Assembly: GCA_003162395.1 (NCBI GenBank)
Contig: PMON01000078.1
Coordinates: forward strand, 1 to 64,000
DNA from: Acidimicrobiaceae bacterium
GTDB lineage: Bacteria > Actinomycetota > Acidimicrobiia > Acidimicrobiales > RAAP-2
Length of the DNA: 64,000 nucleotides
Reading direction: 5' to 3'
Shown: positions 42,774 to 52,859 of the stretch, piece by piece
Layout of the letters: every line of letters begins with the position of its first letter
Numbering within the stretch: the first letter of the stretch is position 1
Notes under the pieces: generated by a model
Database searches by the model: none
Told to the model about the DNA's origin: nothing
The model's input: only the letters and a program-made list of their open reading frames with translations
Made by a program: the position numbers and the translations under genes

Positions 42774-43553
42774 TCACGCGGGCTCGGGCCAGTCGAACTC
42801 GATCACGACCGGCGCGTGGTCCGAGGGCTTGACCCCCTTGCGCGCGTCGCGATCCACACGGGCGTCGGTGATCGCCGCTGCCACCACGCTCGAGCACAGG
42901 ACGAGGTCGATACGCAGCCCCCAGCCCCGGTGGAACGACCCGTTTCGGTAGTCCCACCACGTGAACAGCTGCTCGTCGCCGTACCTGGCCCTGATCACGT
43001 CGTCCAGTCCGAGGGCGCAGATCGCGCTGACGCGATCGCGCTCCGAAGGCGTCACGTGCGTCGCGCCGACGAACGCTGCAGGATCCCAGACATCGAGATC
43101 CGTGGGGGCCACGTTGAAGTCGCCTGCCACGACAAGCGCGCGCGACGGCGAGATCTCGCCGATGTCGAGCTCCAGGCGGTCGAGCCAGGCGAGCTTCTTC
43201 TCGAAGAACGGGTCGTCGAGCGCGCGGCCGTTCGGGACGTAACAGCTCATCACGTCGACACCGCCGCACGACGCGGCAATCATCCTCGCCCCGTGCTCGT
43301 CTTCGATCGTGCCGAACCCGCGCCGCACGGCCTCGATGCCAACGCGGCTCGCGACCGCGACCCCGTTCCACCGCCCCTCGCCGTGGTGGACCGCCTCGTA
43401 GCCAAGGTCCTTGAAGGCTGCGAAGGGGAACCGCTCGTCGTCTTGCTTCGTCTCTTGCATGCAGAGCACGTCGGGCGCGTTCGCCTCGATCCAGCCCGCG
43501 ACGCGATCCCATCGCGCCGTGAGCGAGTTCACGTTCCAGGTGGCGAGCTTCAT
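42774..43553 (-). CDS. xthA: Exodeoxyribonuclease III (AP endonuclease)
   Basis: 259 residues from ATG 43553 (MKLATWNVNSLTARWDRVAG); the track ORF goes on into the fabZ-like gene. Catalytic elements: asparagine in TWNVNS, glutamate in LCMQETK, VVAGDFNVAPTDLDVWDP, WWDYR, and the C-terminal SDHAPVVIEFDW with Asp-His. It cuts DNA at abasic sites and removes 3' blocking groups in base excision repair. Complete and full length. Its start overlaps the stop of the fabZ-like gene by 4 nt (ATGA), so the pair is cotranscribed. Confidence 0.93.
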   Translation of the reverse strand: MKLATWNVNSLTARWDRVAGWIEANAPDVLCMQETKQDDERFPFAAFKDLGYEAVHHGEGRWNGVAVASRVGIEAVRRGFGTIEDEHGARMIAASCGGVDVMSCYVPNGRALDDPFFEKKLAWLDRLELDIGEISPSRALVVAGDFNVAPTDLDVWDPAAFVGATHVTPSERDRVSAICALGLDDVIRARYGDEQLFTWWDYRNGSFHRGWGLRIDLVLCSSVVAAAITDARVDRDARKGVKPSDHAPVVIEFDWPEPA

Positions 43554-44047
43554 CGAGTCGCCACCCCGGCGTCGACCACCACGAAGAGCAGTGCCGCCTC
43601 GGCACACGTGGCACCGTCGACCGACGCACGGCCAGTACCGCGCCCGCCGCGCGCCGACATGCGCTCGAGCTCCACTTCGAGGTCGAGCGTCTCGCCCGGC
43701 GTCACCTGCCGACGGAACCTGGCGCGCTCGATGCCGCCGAACAAGGGCAGCTTGCCCGCGAACCGATCGTCGAGCAGGACGGCAACGGCGCCGAGCTGGG
43801 CGAGCGACTCCACCATGAGCACGCCCGGCAACGTCGGGCGACCTGGGAAGTGACCCGAGAAGAACCACTCGTCCGCGCCCACGTGCCATCGCCCGCGTGC
43901 GCGCCGACTCGGCTCGACCTCGGTGACCTCTGTCACGAAGAGGAAGGGCGCGCGGTGCGGGATCACGAGCGACGGATCAAAGGGCACCTGTGGCCGACTG
44001 CGTGGCGACGTGGCGTCGTCCGGCGCGGGCACGTCGCGATCGGTCAC
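43550..44047 (-). CDS. FabZ-like 3-hydroxyacyl-ACP dehydratase (hot-dog fold)
   Basis: 165 residues from GTG 44047 (VTDRDVPAPDDATSPRSRPQ); the long track ORF upstream is low-complexity. Motifs: IPHRAPFLFVTEVTEVEPSR, GHFPGRPTLPGVLMVESLAQ with the catalytic histidine and glutamate of the FabZ active site, and FRRQVTPGETLDLEVEL. It would dehydrate 3-hydroxyacyl-ACP in fatty-acid synthesis; a lone gene away from other fab genes could also serve polyketide-like chains. About 127 nt separate it from the divergent kgd gene. Confidence 0.82.
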   Translation of the reverse strand: MTDRDVPAPDDATSPRSRPQVPFDPSLVIPHRAPFLFVTEVTEVEPSRRARGRWHVGADEWFFSGHFPGRPTLPGVLMVESLAQLGAVAVLLDDRFAGKLPLFGGIERARFRRQVTPGETLDLEVELERMSARGGRGTGRASVDGATCAEAALLFVVVDAGVATR

Positions 44048-44173
44048 GGACGCGAACCTACCTCCCGACCTTGTCGTCGTCCCATGGGGCCGCGGCGCCG
44101 CAGAATCACCGAACCGCTCGTCGGTGGAACGACCTCGGCCAGTAATCGAGACCTCGACAATTAGTCTTGCCCC

Positions 44174-47100
44174 ATGCCAGGCGTCCCTGAGTCGACGTCC
44201 GGCGGCCGGACGCCTGCGCCCGGACCTCCGGGGGCGTCGGGGCACTTCGGCCCCAACGCCTGGCTCGTCGAGGACCTCTACGAGCGCTACCTCGCGGACC
44301 CGAGCTCGGTCGCCGAGAGCTGGCGGGAGTTCTTCAGCGACTACCAGCCCGTGCAGCGACCCGCGCCCGCGCGGCCGCCGGCAGCCCCTGCGGCGGCGGC
44401 CCCCGTTCACGCTGCGGTCGCACTGCGTGGGGCGTCGCTGCTCATCGCGTCGAACATGGCCGCGAGCCTGGCGATCCCGACGGCCACGAGCGTGCGAACC
44501 GTGCCGGCCCGCCTCCTTGAGATCAACCGGGCGACGGTCAACGAGTACCTCTCGAGGACGACGGGTGCCAAGGTCTCGTTCACCCACGTGATCGCGTTTG
44601 CCGTGCTGCGTGGACTCGACGCGGTCCCCGCGCTCAACTCGACCTTCGTCGACGCCATGGACGACAAAGGCACGCCGGGCGTCGTGCGGCACGAGCACGT
44701 CGGCCTCGGCATCGCCGTTGACCTCGAGAAGTCCGACGGCTCGAGGACCCTCATGGTCCCCGTCATCCGCCACGCTGACATGCTCGACTTCAGTGCCTTC
44801 GTGCTGGCCTATGAGGACCTCGTGCGGCGCGTGCACACGGGGACCGCCAAGGCGGACGATCTCACGGGTGCAACCGTGTCGATCACGAACCCGGGCACCC
44901 TCGGCACCGTCCAGTCAGTACCGCGCCTGATGCCCGGACAGGGCGCCATCGTCGGCGTCGGCGCCCTCGGCTGGCCAGCGGGCTTCGAGGCTGCAGATCC
45001 CGCGGCGCTCGCGAGCCTCGGCGTGGGCAAGGTCGTCACCTTGACCTCGACGTACGACCACCGGATCATCCAGGGCGCCCAGTCCGGCCTGTTCCTCCGC
45101 CACGTCGAGCAGTGCCTCACCGGCGAGCACGACTTCTACGACGAGCTGTTCTCCGACCTGGGCGTGCCCTACGAGCCGGCCCGCTGGAGCGCGGACCACG
45201 CCGCGGCGGGCGCGGCGTCCGACGCGGCGCTCCGCGAGGTCCGGGTCCAAGAGCTGATCAACATGTATCGGGTGCGCGGCCACCTGAACGCGCACCTCGA
45301 CCCCCTCGACGCCGAGCCGCCCGCGCTGCACCCCGAGCTCGACATCGCGAACTACGGCTTGTCGATCTGGGACCTCGGTCGCACCTTCCTCACCGACGGG
45401 CTCGCCGGGCGGCGGCACGCCACGCTCCAAGAGATACTCACGCTCCTCCGCGACGCGTACTGCCGAACACTCGGCATCGAGTACATGCACATTCAAGACC
45501 CCGTCCAGAAGCGCTGGATACAGTCGCGCGTCGAAGGGGCTTCGACCGTGATCAGCGTCGAAGAACAGCACCGGCTCCTCGATCGGCTGAATGCTGCGGA
45601 GGTGTTCGAGCGCTTCCTCCACACGAGGTACGTCGGCCAGAAGCGATTCGGGCTGGAGGGCGCAGAATCGACCATCGTCGCGCTCGACACGGTGTTCGAT
45701 GCCGCCGCCCAGCGTGGCGTCACCGACGCCGTCATCGGCATGGCGCATCGAGGGCGGCTCAATGTCCTCGCCAACGTCGTGGGCAAGAGCTACAGCGAGA
45801 TCTTCGGCGAGTTCGAGGGCAACCTCGACCCTGACAGCGTCCAGGGATCCGGTGACGTCAAATACCACAGGGGGGCGACGGGGGTCTTCAAGGGCGCCTC
45901 GGGAGCGACGCTGCGTCTCACGATGGCGTCGAACCCCTCGCACCTCGAAGCCGTCGACCCAGTCGTCGAGGGCATCGCGAGGGCGATGCAGGACCGAGTG
46001 ATCCCGCCGTCGACGGGCGAGAACCCCGTGACCGCCTTACCGAGCCACCCGGTCCTCGCGGTGCTCGTCCACGGCGACGCGGCCTTCGCCGGCCAGGGCG
46101 TCGTAGCTGAGACCCTCAACCTCTCGGGTCTGTCCGGCTATCGAATCGGCGGCACCGTGCACCTCGTCATCAACAACCAGCTGGGCTTCACGACGTCGCC
46201 CCAGGACGCGCGCACCTCGTACTACCCGACCGACGTCGCCAAGATGATTCAGGCTCCCATCTTCCACGTGAACGGCGACGACCCGGAGGCCTGCGCCAGG
46301 GCCATGCGACTCGCGTTCGAGTTCCGCGAAGCCTTCAGCTCTGATGTCGTGGTCGACCTCGTCTGCTACCGCCGCCACGGGCACAACGAAGGGGACGACC
46401 CCAGCTACACACAGCCGCTCATGTATCGGGCCATCGAGGCGAAGCGCTCCGTGCGAAAGCTCTACACCGAGTCGCTCGTTCGCCGGGGCGACCTCACCTT
46501 GGAGGAGGCAGAGCGCGCGCTCGACGACTTCCAGGACAAGCTGCAGGCCGCCCTCGACGAGGTGCGAGAGCGACCCGTCCCGGTGCTGACCTCGCTGCGC
46601 GCGCCCGCGGTCCCCGAGGACGCCGACGCGCCGCCCACCGGCGTCGACAGCACCACGCTGCACGCCGTCGCCGCCGCGACGACCTCGGTTCCCGAGAGCT
46701 TCACGCCGCACCCGAAGCTCGCCCGTCAGTTCGCCGCTCGCCGCTCGCTCGTGGCGAGCGGCGAGATCGACTGGTCCCTCGCCGAGGCGCTCGCCATCGG
46801 CACGCTCCTCCTTGAGGGGACCGACGTGCGGCTGGTCGGCCAGGACACTCGGCGGGGCACGTTCTCCCAGCGCCACGCGGCACTCATCGACTACGAGACC
46901 GGGCGGCCGTACGTCCCTTTGTGCCACCTCCATGGCGCCGAGGGCCAGTTCACGGTTCGTGACACGCTGCTAAGCGAGTACGCGGCGCTCGGCTTCGAGT
47001 ACGGCTACTCGGTCGAGCGGCCCGATGCGCTCGTCGCGTGGGAGGCGCAGTTCGGCGATTTCATGAACGGTGCCCAGATCATCATCGACAACTTCCTCGT

Positions 47101-47806
47101 CGCCGCCGAGGACAAGTGGGGCCAGCTCGCGAGCCTCGTCATGCTCCTTCCCCACGGCTATGAAGGTCAAGGTCCCGAGCACTCGAGTGCCCGGATCGAG
47201 CGCTTCCTCTCGCTGTGCGCCCGCAACAACATGCGGATCGTCCTGCCGGCAACCTCGTCGCAGTACTTCCATCTCCTGCGATCCCAAGTCCGCCGCCCGC
47301 GGCCGACACCGCTCATCTGCTTCACACCCAAGTCGCTGCTGCGCGCAGCAGCGACCAAGGCACCGATCGCCGAGTTCCAGACCGGCGGCTTCGAGTCGGT
47401 GCTCCGCGAGCACGTGGACGACCCTCGCAGCATCCGGTCGATCATCATCGCCTCGGGCAAGGTCGCCCATGAGGTGGTCGCGCGACGCGACGAGCTCGTG
47501 GCGGCTGGCGAGCTCGTGGCGGACACCGTGGCGGTCGTGCGCATCCAGCAGCTCTACCCCTGGCCCGACGCGGCGCTCGGTGCGCTCCTCACGGCCTACG
47601 CCGAGGCGACCGACGTCTGCTGGCTCCAAGAAGAGCCCGAGAACATGGGGCCGTGGCCCTATGTGCACCACCAGCTCCACCGGGACCTGCGAGCGACGCA
47701 CACGTTGCGACACGTGTCCAGGGCGGAGTCCGCGAGTCCTGCGACCGGCAGCGCGCTGGTGCACGAGGCCGAACAGGCGGACCTGCTCGTCCGAGCCCTG
47801 CAGTGA
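44174..47806 (+). CDS. kgd: Multifunctional 2-oxoglutarate metabolism enzyme (E2-E1 fusion, Kgd/SucA type)
   Basis: 1210 residues. An N-terminal E1 helper segment (FGPNAWLVEDLYERYLADPS) and Ala/Pro linker lead to an E2 succinyltransferase domain without lipoyl module (FTHVIAFAVLRGLDAVPALN, ending STYDHRIIQGAQSG with the catalytic histidine). The thiamine-dependent E1 follows: GMAHRGRLNVLANVVGKSYS, SNPSHLEAVDPVVEG, GDDPEACARAMRLAFEFRE, CYRRHGHNEGDDPSYTQP. It decarboxylates 2-oxoglutarate and passes succinyl on to E2-type chemistry in the TCA cycle. The fused form is an actinobacterial hallmark. The stop overlaps the next GTG. Confidence 0.95.
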   Translation: MPGVPESTSGGRTPAPGPPGASGHFGPNAWLVEDLYERYLADPSSVAESWREFFSDYQPVQRPAPARPPAAPAAAAPVHAAVALRGASLLIASNMAASLAIPTATSVRTVPARLLEINRATVNEYLSRTTGAKVSFTHVIAFAVLRGLDAVPALNSTFVDAMDDKGTPGVVRHEHVGLGIAVDLEKSDGSRTLMVPVIRHADMLDFSAFVLAYEDLVRRVHTGTAKADDLTGATVSITNPGTLGTVQSVPRLMPGQGAIVGVGALGWPAGFEAADPAALASLGVGKVVTLTSTYDHRIIQGAQSGLFLRHVEQCLTGEHDFYDELFSDLGVPYEPARWSADHAAAGAASDAALREVRVQELINMYRVRGHLNAHLDPLDAEPPALHPELDIANYGLSIWDLGRTFLTDGLAGRRHATLQEILTLLRDAYCRTLGIEYMHIQDPVQKRWIQSRVEGASTVISVEEQHRLLDRLNAAEVFERFLHTRYVGQKRFGLEGAESTIVALDTVFDAAAQRGVTDAVIGMAHRGRLNVLANVVGKSYSEIFGEFEGNLDPDSVQGSGDVKYHRGATGVFKGASGATLRLTMASNPSHLEAVDPVVEGIARAMQDRVIPPSTGENPVTALPSHPVLAVLVHGDAAFAGQGVVAETLNLSGLSGYRIGGTVHLVINNQLGFTTSPQDARTSYYPTDVAKMIQAPIFHVNGDDPEACARAMRLAFEFREAFSSDVVVDLVCYRRHGHNEGDDPSYTQPLMYRAIEAKRSVRKLYTESLVRRGDLTLEEAERALDDFQDKLQAALDEVRERPVPVLTSLRAPAVPEDADAPPTGVDSTTLHAVAAATTSVPESFTPHPKLARQFAARRSLVASGEIDWSLAEALAIGTLLLEGTDVRLVGQDTRRGTFSQRHAALIDYETGRPYVPLCHLHGAEGQFTVRDTLLSEYAALGFEYGYSVERPDALVAWEAQFGDFMNGAQIIIDNFLVAAEDKWGQLASLVMLLPHGYEGQGPEHSSARIERFLSLCARNNMRIVLPATSSQYFHLLRSQVRRPRPTPLICFTPKSLLRAAATKAPIAEFQTGGFESVLREHVDDPRSIRSIIIASGKVAHEVVARRDELVAAGELVADTVAVVRIQQLYPWPDAALGALLTAYAEATDVCWLQEEPENMGPWPYVHHQLHRDLRATHTLRHVSRAESASPATGSALVHEAEQADLLVRALQ

Positions 47807-48996
47807 CCCGACGAAAGGTCGTCGTTGTCGACGGGTCGAACCTCGCCACCGAGGCGCGCGTGTTCCCGAGCCTCGCGCAGCTCGACGAGAGCGTGAAGGC
47901 GTTCCTCGCCGAAGAGCCGGGTGCGGAGATGATCGTCGTCGTCGACGCGACCTTCGAGCATCGGATCGACAAGTCGGAACGCGCTCGTTTCAAGGAGGCC
48001 GAGCTCGCGGGCGAGCTCGTGACGCCTCCCGCGGGCGCGATCGGGCGCGGCGACGCGTTCATCCTCAAGATCGCCAAGCGCGCCGGCGCGGTGGTGCTCT
48101 CGAACGACTCGTTCCAGGAGTTCCACGCCGAGCACCCGTGGCTCTTCGACGAGGGCCGACTCGTCGGCGGCAAGCCCATTCCCGGGGTTGGCTGGATCTT
48201 CACCGCGAGGAATCCGGTGCGCGGGCCGGTGAGCCGAGCAGCTCGCGCCCGGGCGACAACGGCCACGGGTCCAGAGGCAGCCGCGCCCGTCGGAGGCTCG
48301 AAGCGGCGTGGACGAGCGACCAGCGGGGCCACTGCCGACGATGCAGCGCGTCAGCTCCGGGGCAGGGCCACCGTGCCTGCCGGGAAATCGCACTCGAAGG
48401 TCGCGGCTCCCAAGCCGGCGAGTTCGCCCACGAGCTCCAAGCGAGCGGCAAAGCCAGCGGCTGATGGACCGACGCCACCAAAGGCGACCCGCAGGGCGTC
48501 TCCGGCCAAGGCTGGCGCTCGGGCGAAATCCCCAGCTCCCGCTGCAGTCACGCCCAAGGCGGTGACGAACAGGCGAGCCCCTTCCAAGTCGTCGCGCGGC
48601 GGTGCGCAAAGCGCACCCACGACGCAACGGACGGCATCGCAGCCCTCTGGGAAGTCCGCCAGCAGGGCCGAGCGACAGGCACCCACTACTGCTAGGTCGA
48701 AGCCGAGCGCCGAGCCCGTCAATACCGAGCGCTCCTTCCGCTCTCTCACGACCAAGTTCGAGCTCGGTGGCGAAGTCGAGGGCGAAGTCGTTCAGTTCAC
48801 CTCCCATGGGGCCATGGTCTCGGTGTCGGTCTCACGGTCATCCAAGGTGGTCTGCTACGCACCCCTTGCTGGTCTTGGGACCCCCGCTCCGACCAAGGCA
48901 CGAGACGTGCTCAAGATGGGCGAGAAGCGACGCTTCACCATCGTGGCCTTCGACCCGACGCGCCGTCGAGCGGAGCTTGCACTCGTATTCGCGTGA
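47803..48996 (+). CDS. NYN-domain ribonuclease (Zc3h12a-like) with S1-like C-terminal domain
   Basis: 397 residues from GTG 47803, overlapping the kgd stop (GTGA). Residues 1-135 form a PIN/NYN nuclease: VVVVDGSNLATEARVFPSLA, MIVVVDATFEHRID, GAIGRGDAFILKIAKRAGAV, VLSNDSFQEF, with the metal-binding aspartates in place. A 180-residue Ala/Lys/Pro/Ser-rich disordered basic region follows, then GGEVEGEVVQFTSHGAMVSV and GEKRRFTIVAFDPTRRRAEL, an S1/OB-like RNA-binding end. Together this points to a metal-dependent endoribonuclease. The link with kgd is translational coupling only; no biochemical connection is known to me. Confidence 0.8.
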   Translation: MTRRKVVVVDGSNLATEARVFPSLAQLDESVKAFLAEEPGAEMIVVVDATFEHRIDKSERARFKEAELAGELVTPPAGAIGRGDAFILKIAKRAGAVVLSNDSFQEFHAEHPWLFDEGRLVGGKPIPGVGWIFTARNPVRGPVSRAARARATTATGPEAAAPVGGSKRRGRATSGATADDAARQLRGRATVPAGKSHSKVAAPKPASSPTSSKRAAKPAADGPTPPKATRRASPAKAGARAKSPAPAAVTPKAVTNRRAPSKSSRGGAQSAPTTQRTASQPSGKSASRAERQAPTTARSKPSAEPVNTERSFRSLTTKFELGGEVEGEVVQFTSHGAMVSVSVSRSSKVVCYAPLAGLGTPAPTKARDVLKMGEKRRFTIVAFDPTRRRAELALVFA

Positions 48997-49118
48997 TCTG
49001 CGGGGTCGAACGAGGGAGCACGCCGACTCGTGCAAGGTGAATGGGTCGGAGGGGTGATTCGCGCCTAGTGTTGGCCGACTTCGGCATCGTCGGATGCCTG
49101 ACGAGGAGACGTTGACGT

Positions 49119-49646
49119 ATGGCGCCTGCACGAGTCCCCGAACAGCCGACAGGCCGGGTGGGGCCGAGGGCGTACGCCGTAGCTGGCGTGATCGGGATTG
49201 TCGTAGCGCTCGCGCTGTGGCTCGGGGTGAGCCTGTCGTCGTCGACAACCACCACGACCACCACCTCGACGACGACCACGACAAGTCCGCCGAACCTCAC
49301 GACCCCCCGCAATGAGGTCATCAAGGCCATGCAGGACACGGTGGCGATTGCCTCAACATTCAAGCGGCTGAAGGCTTCCTGCCCCACGGTCATCTGCATG
49401 TATGACGCCGCGAACAACGCCCTCATGGCCGAGGGCGCCGCGTCCCTACTGATCAAGCCCGATGACTTCCCATCTCGCGCTGATCCCTCGGGCTATTTGG
49501 CCGCACTTGAGTCCTTGCAGAAGGTCTACCTCCAGATCGCAGAGGTGAGCACCGTGAGCGCGATCGACGGGTACCTACCGTCGTTGCACCAAGCGCAGGC
49601 TGGCGCTGCTCTGAATGGCAATGCACTGCTCGCGGCCATCGGCTAG
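49119..49646 (+). CDS. Membrane-anchored Thr-rich protein, 175 residues
   Basis: One N-terminal membrane helix (AYAVAGVIGIVVALALWLGV, residues about 18-38) is followed by SSSTTTTTTTSTTTTTSPPN, an extended stalk. A helical extracytoplasmic domain with two cysteines (KASCPTVICMYDAAN) comes next. No enzyme motif is visible. It precedes the ABC importer by about 90 nt on the same strand; a link is possible but unproven. Confidence 0.65.
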   Translation: MAPARVPEQPTGRVGPRAYAVAGVIGIVVALALWLGVSLSSSTTTTTTTSTTTTTSPPNLTTPRNEVIKAMQDTVAIASTFKRLKASCPTVICMYDAANNALMAEGAASLLIKPDDFPSRADPSGYLAALESLQKVYLQIAEVSTVSAIDGYLPSLHQAQAGAALNGNALLAAIG

Positions 49647-49738
49647 AGGAAAGCAGGGCCGATGACCGTCACGACCGGGTCCCCGATGATCCATTCTGCG
49701 GAGGATTGGCCGCCGGAAGCTTCACTAGGATCGCGCGG

Positions 49739-51787
49739 ATGAGTCTCCTCAGGGTCTCCAATCTGCAGACCACGTACTCGATGCGGACGACAAGCGTGCG
49801 TGCCGTCGACGACGTCTCGTTCGACATCGAAGCGGGCGAATGCCTGGGCATCGTCGGCGAGTCGGGTTGCGGGAAGACCACGATCGGCATGTCGCTCATG
49901 CGGCTCCTCTCCGCAAACGGCCACATCACCGGCGGGGAGATCGACTTCGACGGCAGGGACCTCGTCAGTATCTCCGAGCACCAAATGCGCAAGGTGCGCG
50001 GCAACGCCATCGCCTTGGTCCCACAGGATCCGATGACGTCGCTGAACCCCGTCACGCGCATCGGGACGCAGATCGCCGAGGGCTTCCGCATCCACGGTGG
50101 TTCCAAGGCGCGCGCCATGACGAGGGCGCTCGAGACGCTTCGAATGGTCGAGATGCCGAACCCAGAAGAACGTCTTCGCCAGTTCCCATTTGAGCTGTCA
50201 GGCGGGCTCCGACAGCGCGTGATGATCGCAATGGCGCTCGTGAACGAGCCGAAGCTCCTGATCGCCGACGAGCCCACCACTGCCCTCGACGTCACGATCC
50301 AGGCGCAAATCCTCGACGTCCTCGACGGGCTCCGCGAGAAGCTTGGCATGGCGATCATGCTGATCACCCACGACATGGGCGTCATCGCGGGACGTACGGA
50401 CCGTGTCGTCGTCATGTACGCCGGCCGCAAGGCCGAAGAGGGTCCGACGACGCCGATCTTCAAGCAGATGCGCCACCCCTACACGAGAGCACTGCTGTCC
50501 TCGGTGCCTTCAATCGACGCAGAGCACACCGAGCGACTGTTGACGATCCCTGGCCTGCCGCCGGACCTCTCCAAGGAGATCGTCGGCTGCCGTTTCGCTC
50601 CGCGCTGCAGGTTCGCCACGGACGAGTGCACCGCCGTCGAACCCCAGCTTGGAGGTGACGACGGGCACGTCTACGCCTGCTATCACCCCGTGGACGGGCC
50701 GGAGCTAATCGGTGCCTCGGTTGCCGGATTGACGAAGGACGACGACGTGAGGGACTCGGCGACCCGGGAGTCCCTCCTCACCGTCACGAACCTGGTGAAG
50801 GACTTCCCCATCAAGTCAAAGCGCCTCGTTCCTGGGGGCGAGCACCTGGCAGTGAGCGCAGTGGCCAACGTCAGCTTCGAGATCGGCCAGGGAGAGACCT
50901 TCGGGCTTGTGGGCGAGTCAGGTTGCGGGAAGACAACCATCGGTCGGCTCGTCGTCGGGCTCGAGACGCCGACGTCGGGCTCGATCGTCTTTGCAGGTCG
51001 CCCAGAAGGTCTTTCCGGACACAAGGCAAAGGTGGCGGACGCGAAGCTGCGCCAGATGATGTTCCAAGACCCCTATGCCTCGCTCAACCCGCGCAAACGG
51101 ATCCGCGACATCATCGCAGAGCCGCTCGAGATCCAAGCTGAGGGCACGAACAAGACCCGCTTTGCGCGCGTGCTCGAGCTTCTCGGCGAGGTCGGTCTCC
51201 CCGCCGATGCCGTTGACCGCTACCCGCACGAGTTCTCCGGTGGCCAGCGTCAGCGCGTCGGTTTCGCGCGAGCGCTGGCGGTCCGACCGAAGATGGTCAT
51301 CGCCGACGAGCCGGTCTCCGCACTCGACGTCTCGATTCAGGCCCAGATCCTGAACCTGATGGAGGACCTGCGAGACGAGCACGGGCTCTCCTACATCTTC
51401 ATCAGCCACGACTTGGCTGTCGTGCGTCACATCGCGGATCGAATCGGCGTCATGTACCTCGGTCGACTCGTCGAGGTCGGTCCCGCGAAACAGGTCTTCT
51501 CCGAGCCCGCCCATCACTACACACAAGGGCTGCTCGACGCGGTTCCGATCGCAGATCCGGTGCTGGCGAAGACGCGGAAGAACAAGATCACCGGCGAGCT
51601 GCCAAGTGCGATCCACCCCCCCTCTGGCTGCAGGTTCAGAACCCGCTGCCCCGCCGCCACCGAGGTGTGTGCCGCAGAAGTGCCGCCACCTTCGGAGGTC
51701 TCATCTGGCCACATCGTCGCCTGTCACCACCCCCTTCGCACCACCGTTGCCATCGAGGCCACGACCGCCTCGGTGCCACTGCTGTGA
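49739..51787 (+). CDS. Fused double ATPase of a dipeptide/oligopeptide ABC importer (DppD-DppF type)
   Basis: 682 residues from ATG 49739. The first ABC unit has Walker [12 protein letters not shown], signature [15 protein letters not shown], Walker [13 protein letters not shown], and the oligopeptide C-terminal cysteine motif [20 protein letters not shown]. The second has [46 protein letters not shown] and [20 protein letters not shown]. Normally these are two genes; here they are one chain. The two permease genes follow directly. Both nucleotide sites look intact. The cysteine motifs resemble the Fe-S site of Dpp/Opp ATPases. Confidence 0.93.
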   Translation: MSLLRVSNLQTTYSMRTTSVRAVDDVSFDIEAGECLGIVGESGCGKTTIGMSLMRLLSANGHITGGEIDFDGRDLVSISEHQMRKVRGNAIALVPQDPMTSLNPVTRIGTQIAEGFRIHGGSKARAMTRALETLRMVEMPNPEERLRQFPFELSGGLRQRVMIAMALVNEPKLLIADEPTTALDVTIQAQILDVLDGLREKLGMAIMLITHDMGVIAGRTDRVVVMYAGRKAEEGPTTPIFKQMRHPYTRALLSSVPSIDAEHTERLLTIPGLPPDLSKEIVGCRFAPRCRFATDECTAVEPQLGGDDGHVYACYHPVDGPELIGASVAGLTKDDDVRDSATRESLLTVTNLVKDFPIKSKRLVPGGEHLAVSAVANVSFEIGQGETFGLVGESGCGKTTIGRLVVGLETPTSGSIVFAGRPEGLSGHKAKVADAKLRQMMFQDPYASLNPRKRIRDIIAEPLEIQAEGTNKTRFARVLELLGEVGLPADAVDRYPHEFSGGQRQRVGFARALAVRPKMVIADEPVSALDVSIQAQILNLMEDLRDEHGLSYIFISHDLAVVRHIADRIGVMYLGRLVEVGPAKQVFSEPAHHYTQGLLDAVPIADPVLAKTRKNKITGELPSAIHPPSGCRFRTRCPAATEVCAAEVPPPSEVSSGHIVACHHPLRTTVAIEATTASVPLL

Positions 51788-51855
51788 GCAACAACCGGGG
51801 TCTCGAACGCTGGCCCGCCCCACAGGATCAAGTGCACGGCTGGTAGGTTTGATCG

Positions 51856-52854
51856 ATGCGTTATCTCTTGCGACGCTTCGTCCAGGGCATCTTCATCCTG
51901 CTCGGCGTGTCGATGATCACCTTCTTCCTTCCCACGCTGTACTTCTCGCCGCTTGCGCTTGCGATCCAAGTTCTCGGGCACAACCGCACCGGATCGACGG
52001 CGTACCACATATGGGCGACGCAGCACGGACTGTACCGCCCCATTTACGAGCGGTACTGGTCATGGCTGGATGGTGTGCTGCACGGCAACTTCGGGATCTC
52101 CTACACAAACTCGAATCGGTACCACACCGTCACGGTCAATGAGGTCCTCGGTGGCAACATCTGGCGGTCGGTGTGGCTCGTCACGATTCCGACGATCGCC
52201 TCGATCCTGATAGCGATTCCAATTGGTCTGACGCAAGCAATGCGCCGCAACAAGCCCTACGACCACATAATGACCACTGGTGTCTACGTTCTGTACTCGA
52301 CGCCAGCGGTCCTCGTGTGCATCCTCCTCGCCTTCTACTTCGCAATCAAGCTGCACATCGGGACAGTCGGGGTGAACCCACTCGCCCAGCAGCAATCGCC
52401 GTCCCAGTTCCCGGGCTTCATGTTGCACAACTGGACCCAGTTCCTACTGCCCTTCGCCGCGATCCTGTTCCTCTCGATCGGTGGACTCAGCCGGTACATG
52501 CGAGGCTCGGCACTCGACACCCTCGTGCAGGACTACGTGCGGACGGCACGCGCAAAGGGTGCGAGTCCCGCCCGAGTGCTGTTCCGCCACGTCCTGCGGC
52601 CTTCGGTGATCCCACTTCTTCAGATCGTTGGCCTCACACTGCCCGCAATCATCGGCGGCGCCCTCATCGTCGAGGACATCTTCAACTTCCCAGGCATGGG
52701 CCTCCTCGCCGTCCAATCCGTCGAGATGGGTGACTTCAACACGGTGCTCGCGATCACGCTCTTCACGGCCGTGCTCACGGTCGTCGGAAACCTCCTTGCG
52801 GACGTCTTGACCGCGGCGGCCGACCCGAGGATCCGCCTCGGAGCGCGGATCTAA
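51856..52854 (+). CDS. ABC importer permease, DppB/OppB type
   Basis: 332 residues starting MRYLLRRFVQGIFILLGVSM, with six membrane segments expected for the family. The coupling (EAA) loop reads YVRTARAKGASPARVLFRHV followed by LRPSVIPLL, and the end has IVEDIFNFPGMGLLAVQSVE. A long extracytoplasmic loop lies between segments 1 and 2 (HNRTGSTAYHIWATQHGLYR). It starts 69 nt after the fused ATPase gene and is followed 5 nt later by the second permease gene. Confidence 0.93.
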   Translation: MRYLLRRFVQGIFILLGVSMITFFLPTLYFSPLALAIQVLGHNRTGSTAYHIWATQHGLYRPIYERYWSWLDGVLHGNFGISYTNSNRYHTVTVNEVLGGNIWRSVWLVTIPTIASILIAIPIGLTQAMRRNKPYDHIMTTGVYVLYSTPAVLVCILLAFYFAIKLHIGTVGVNPLAQQQSPSQFPGFMLHNWTQFLLPFAAILFLSIGGLSRYMRGSALDTLVQDYVRTARAKGASPARVLFRHVLRPSVIPLLQIVGLTLPAIIGGALIVEDIFNFPGMGLLAVQSVEMGDFNTVLAITLFTAVLTVVGNLLADVLTAAADPRIRLGARI

Positions 52855-52859
52855 CGGCG

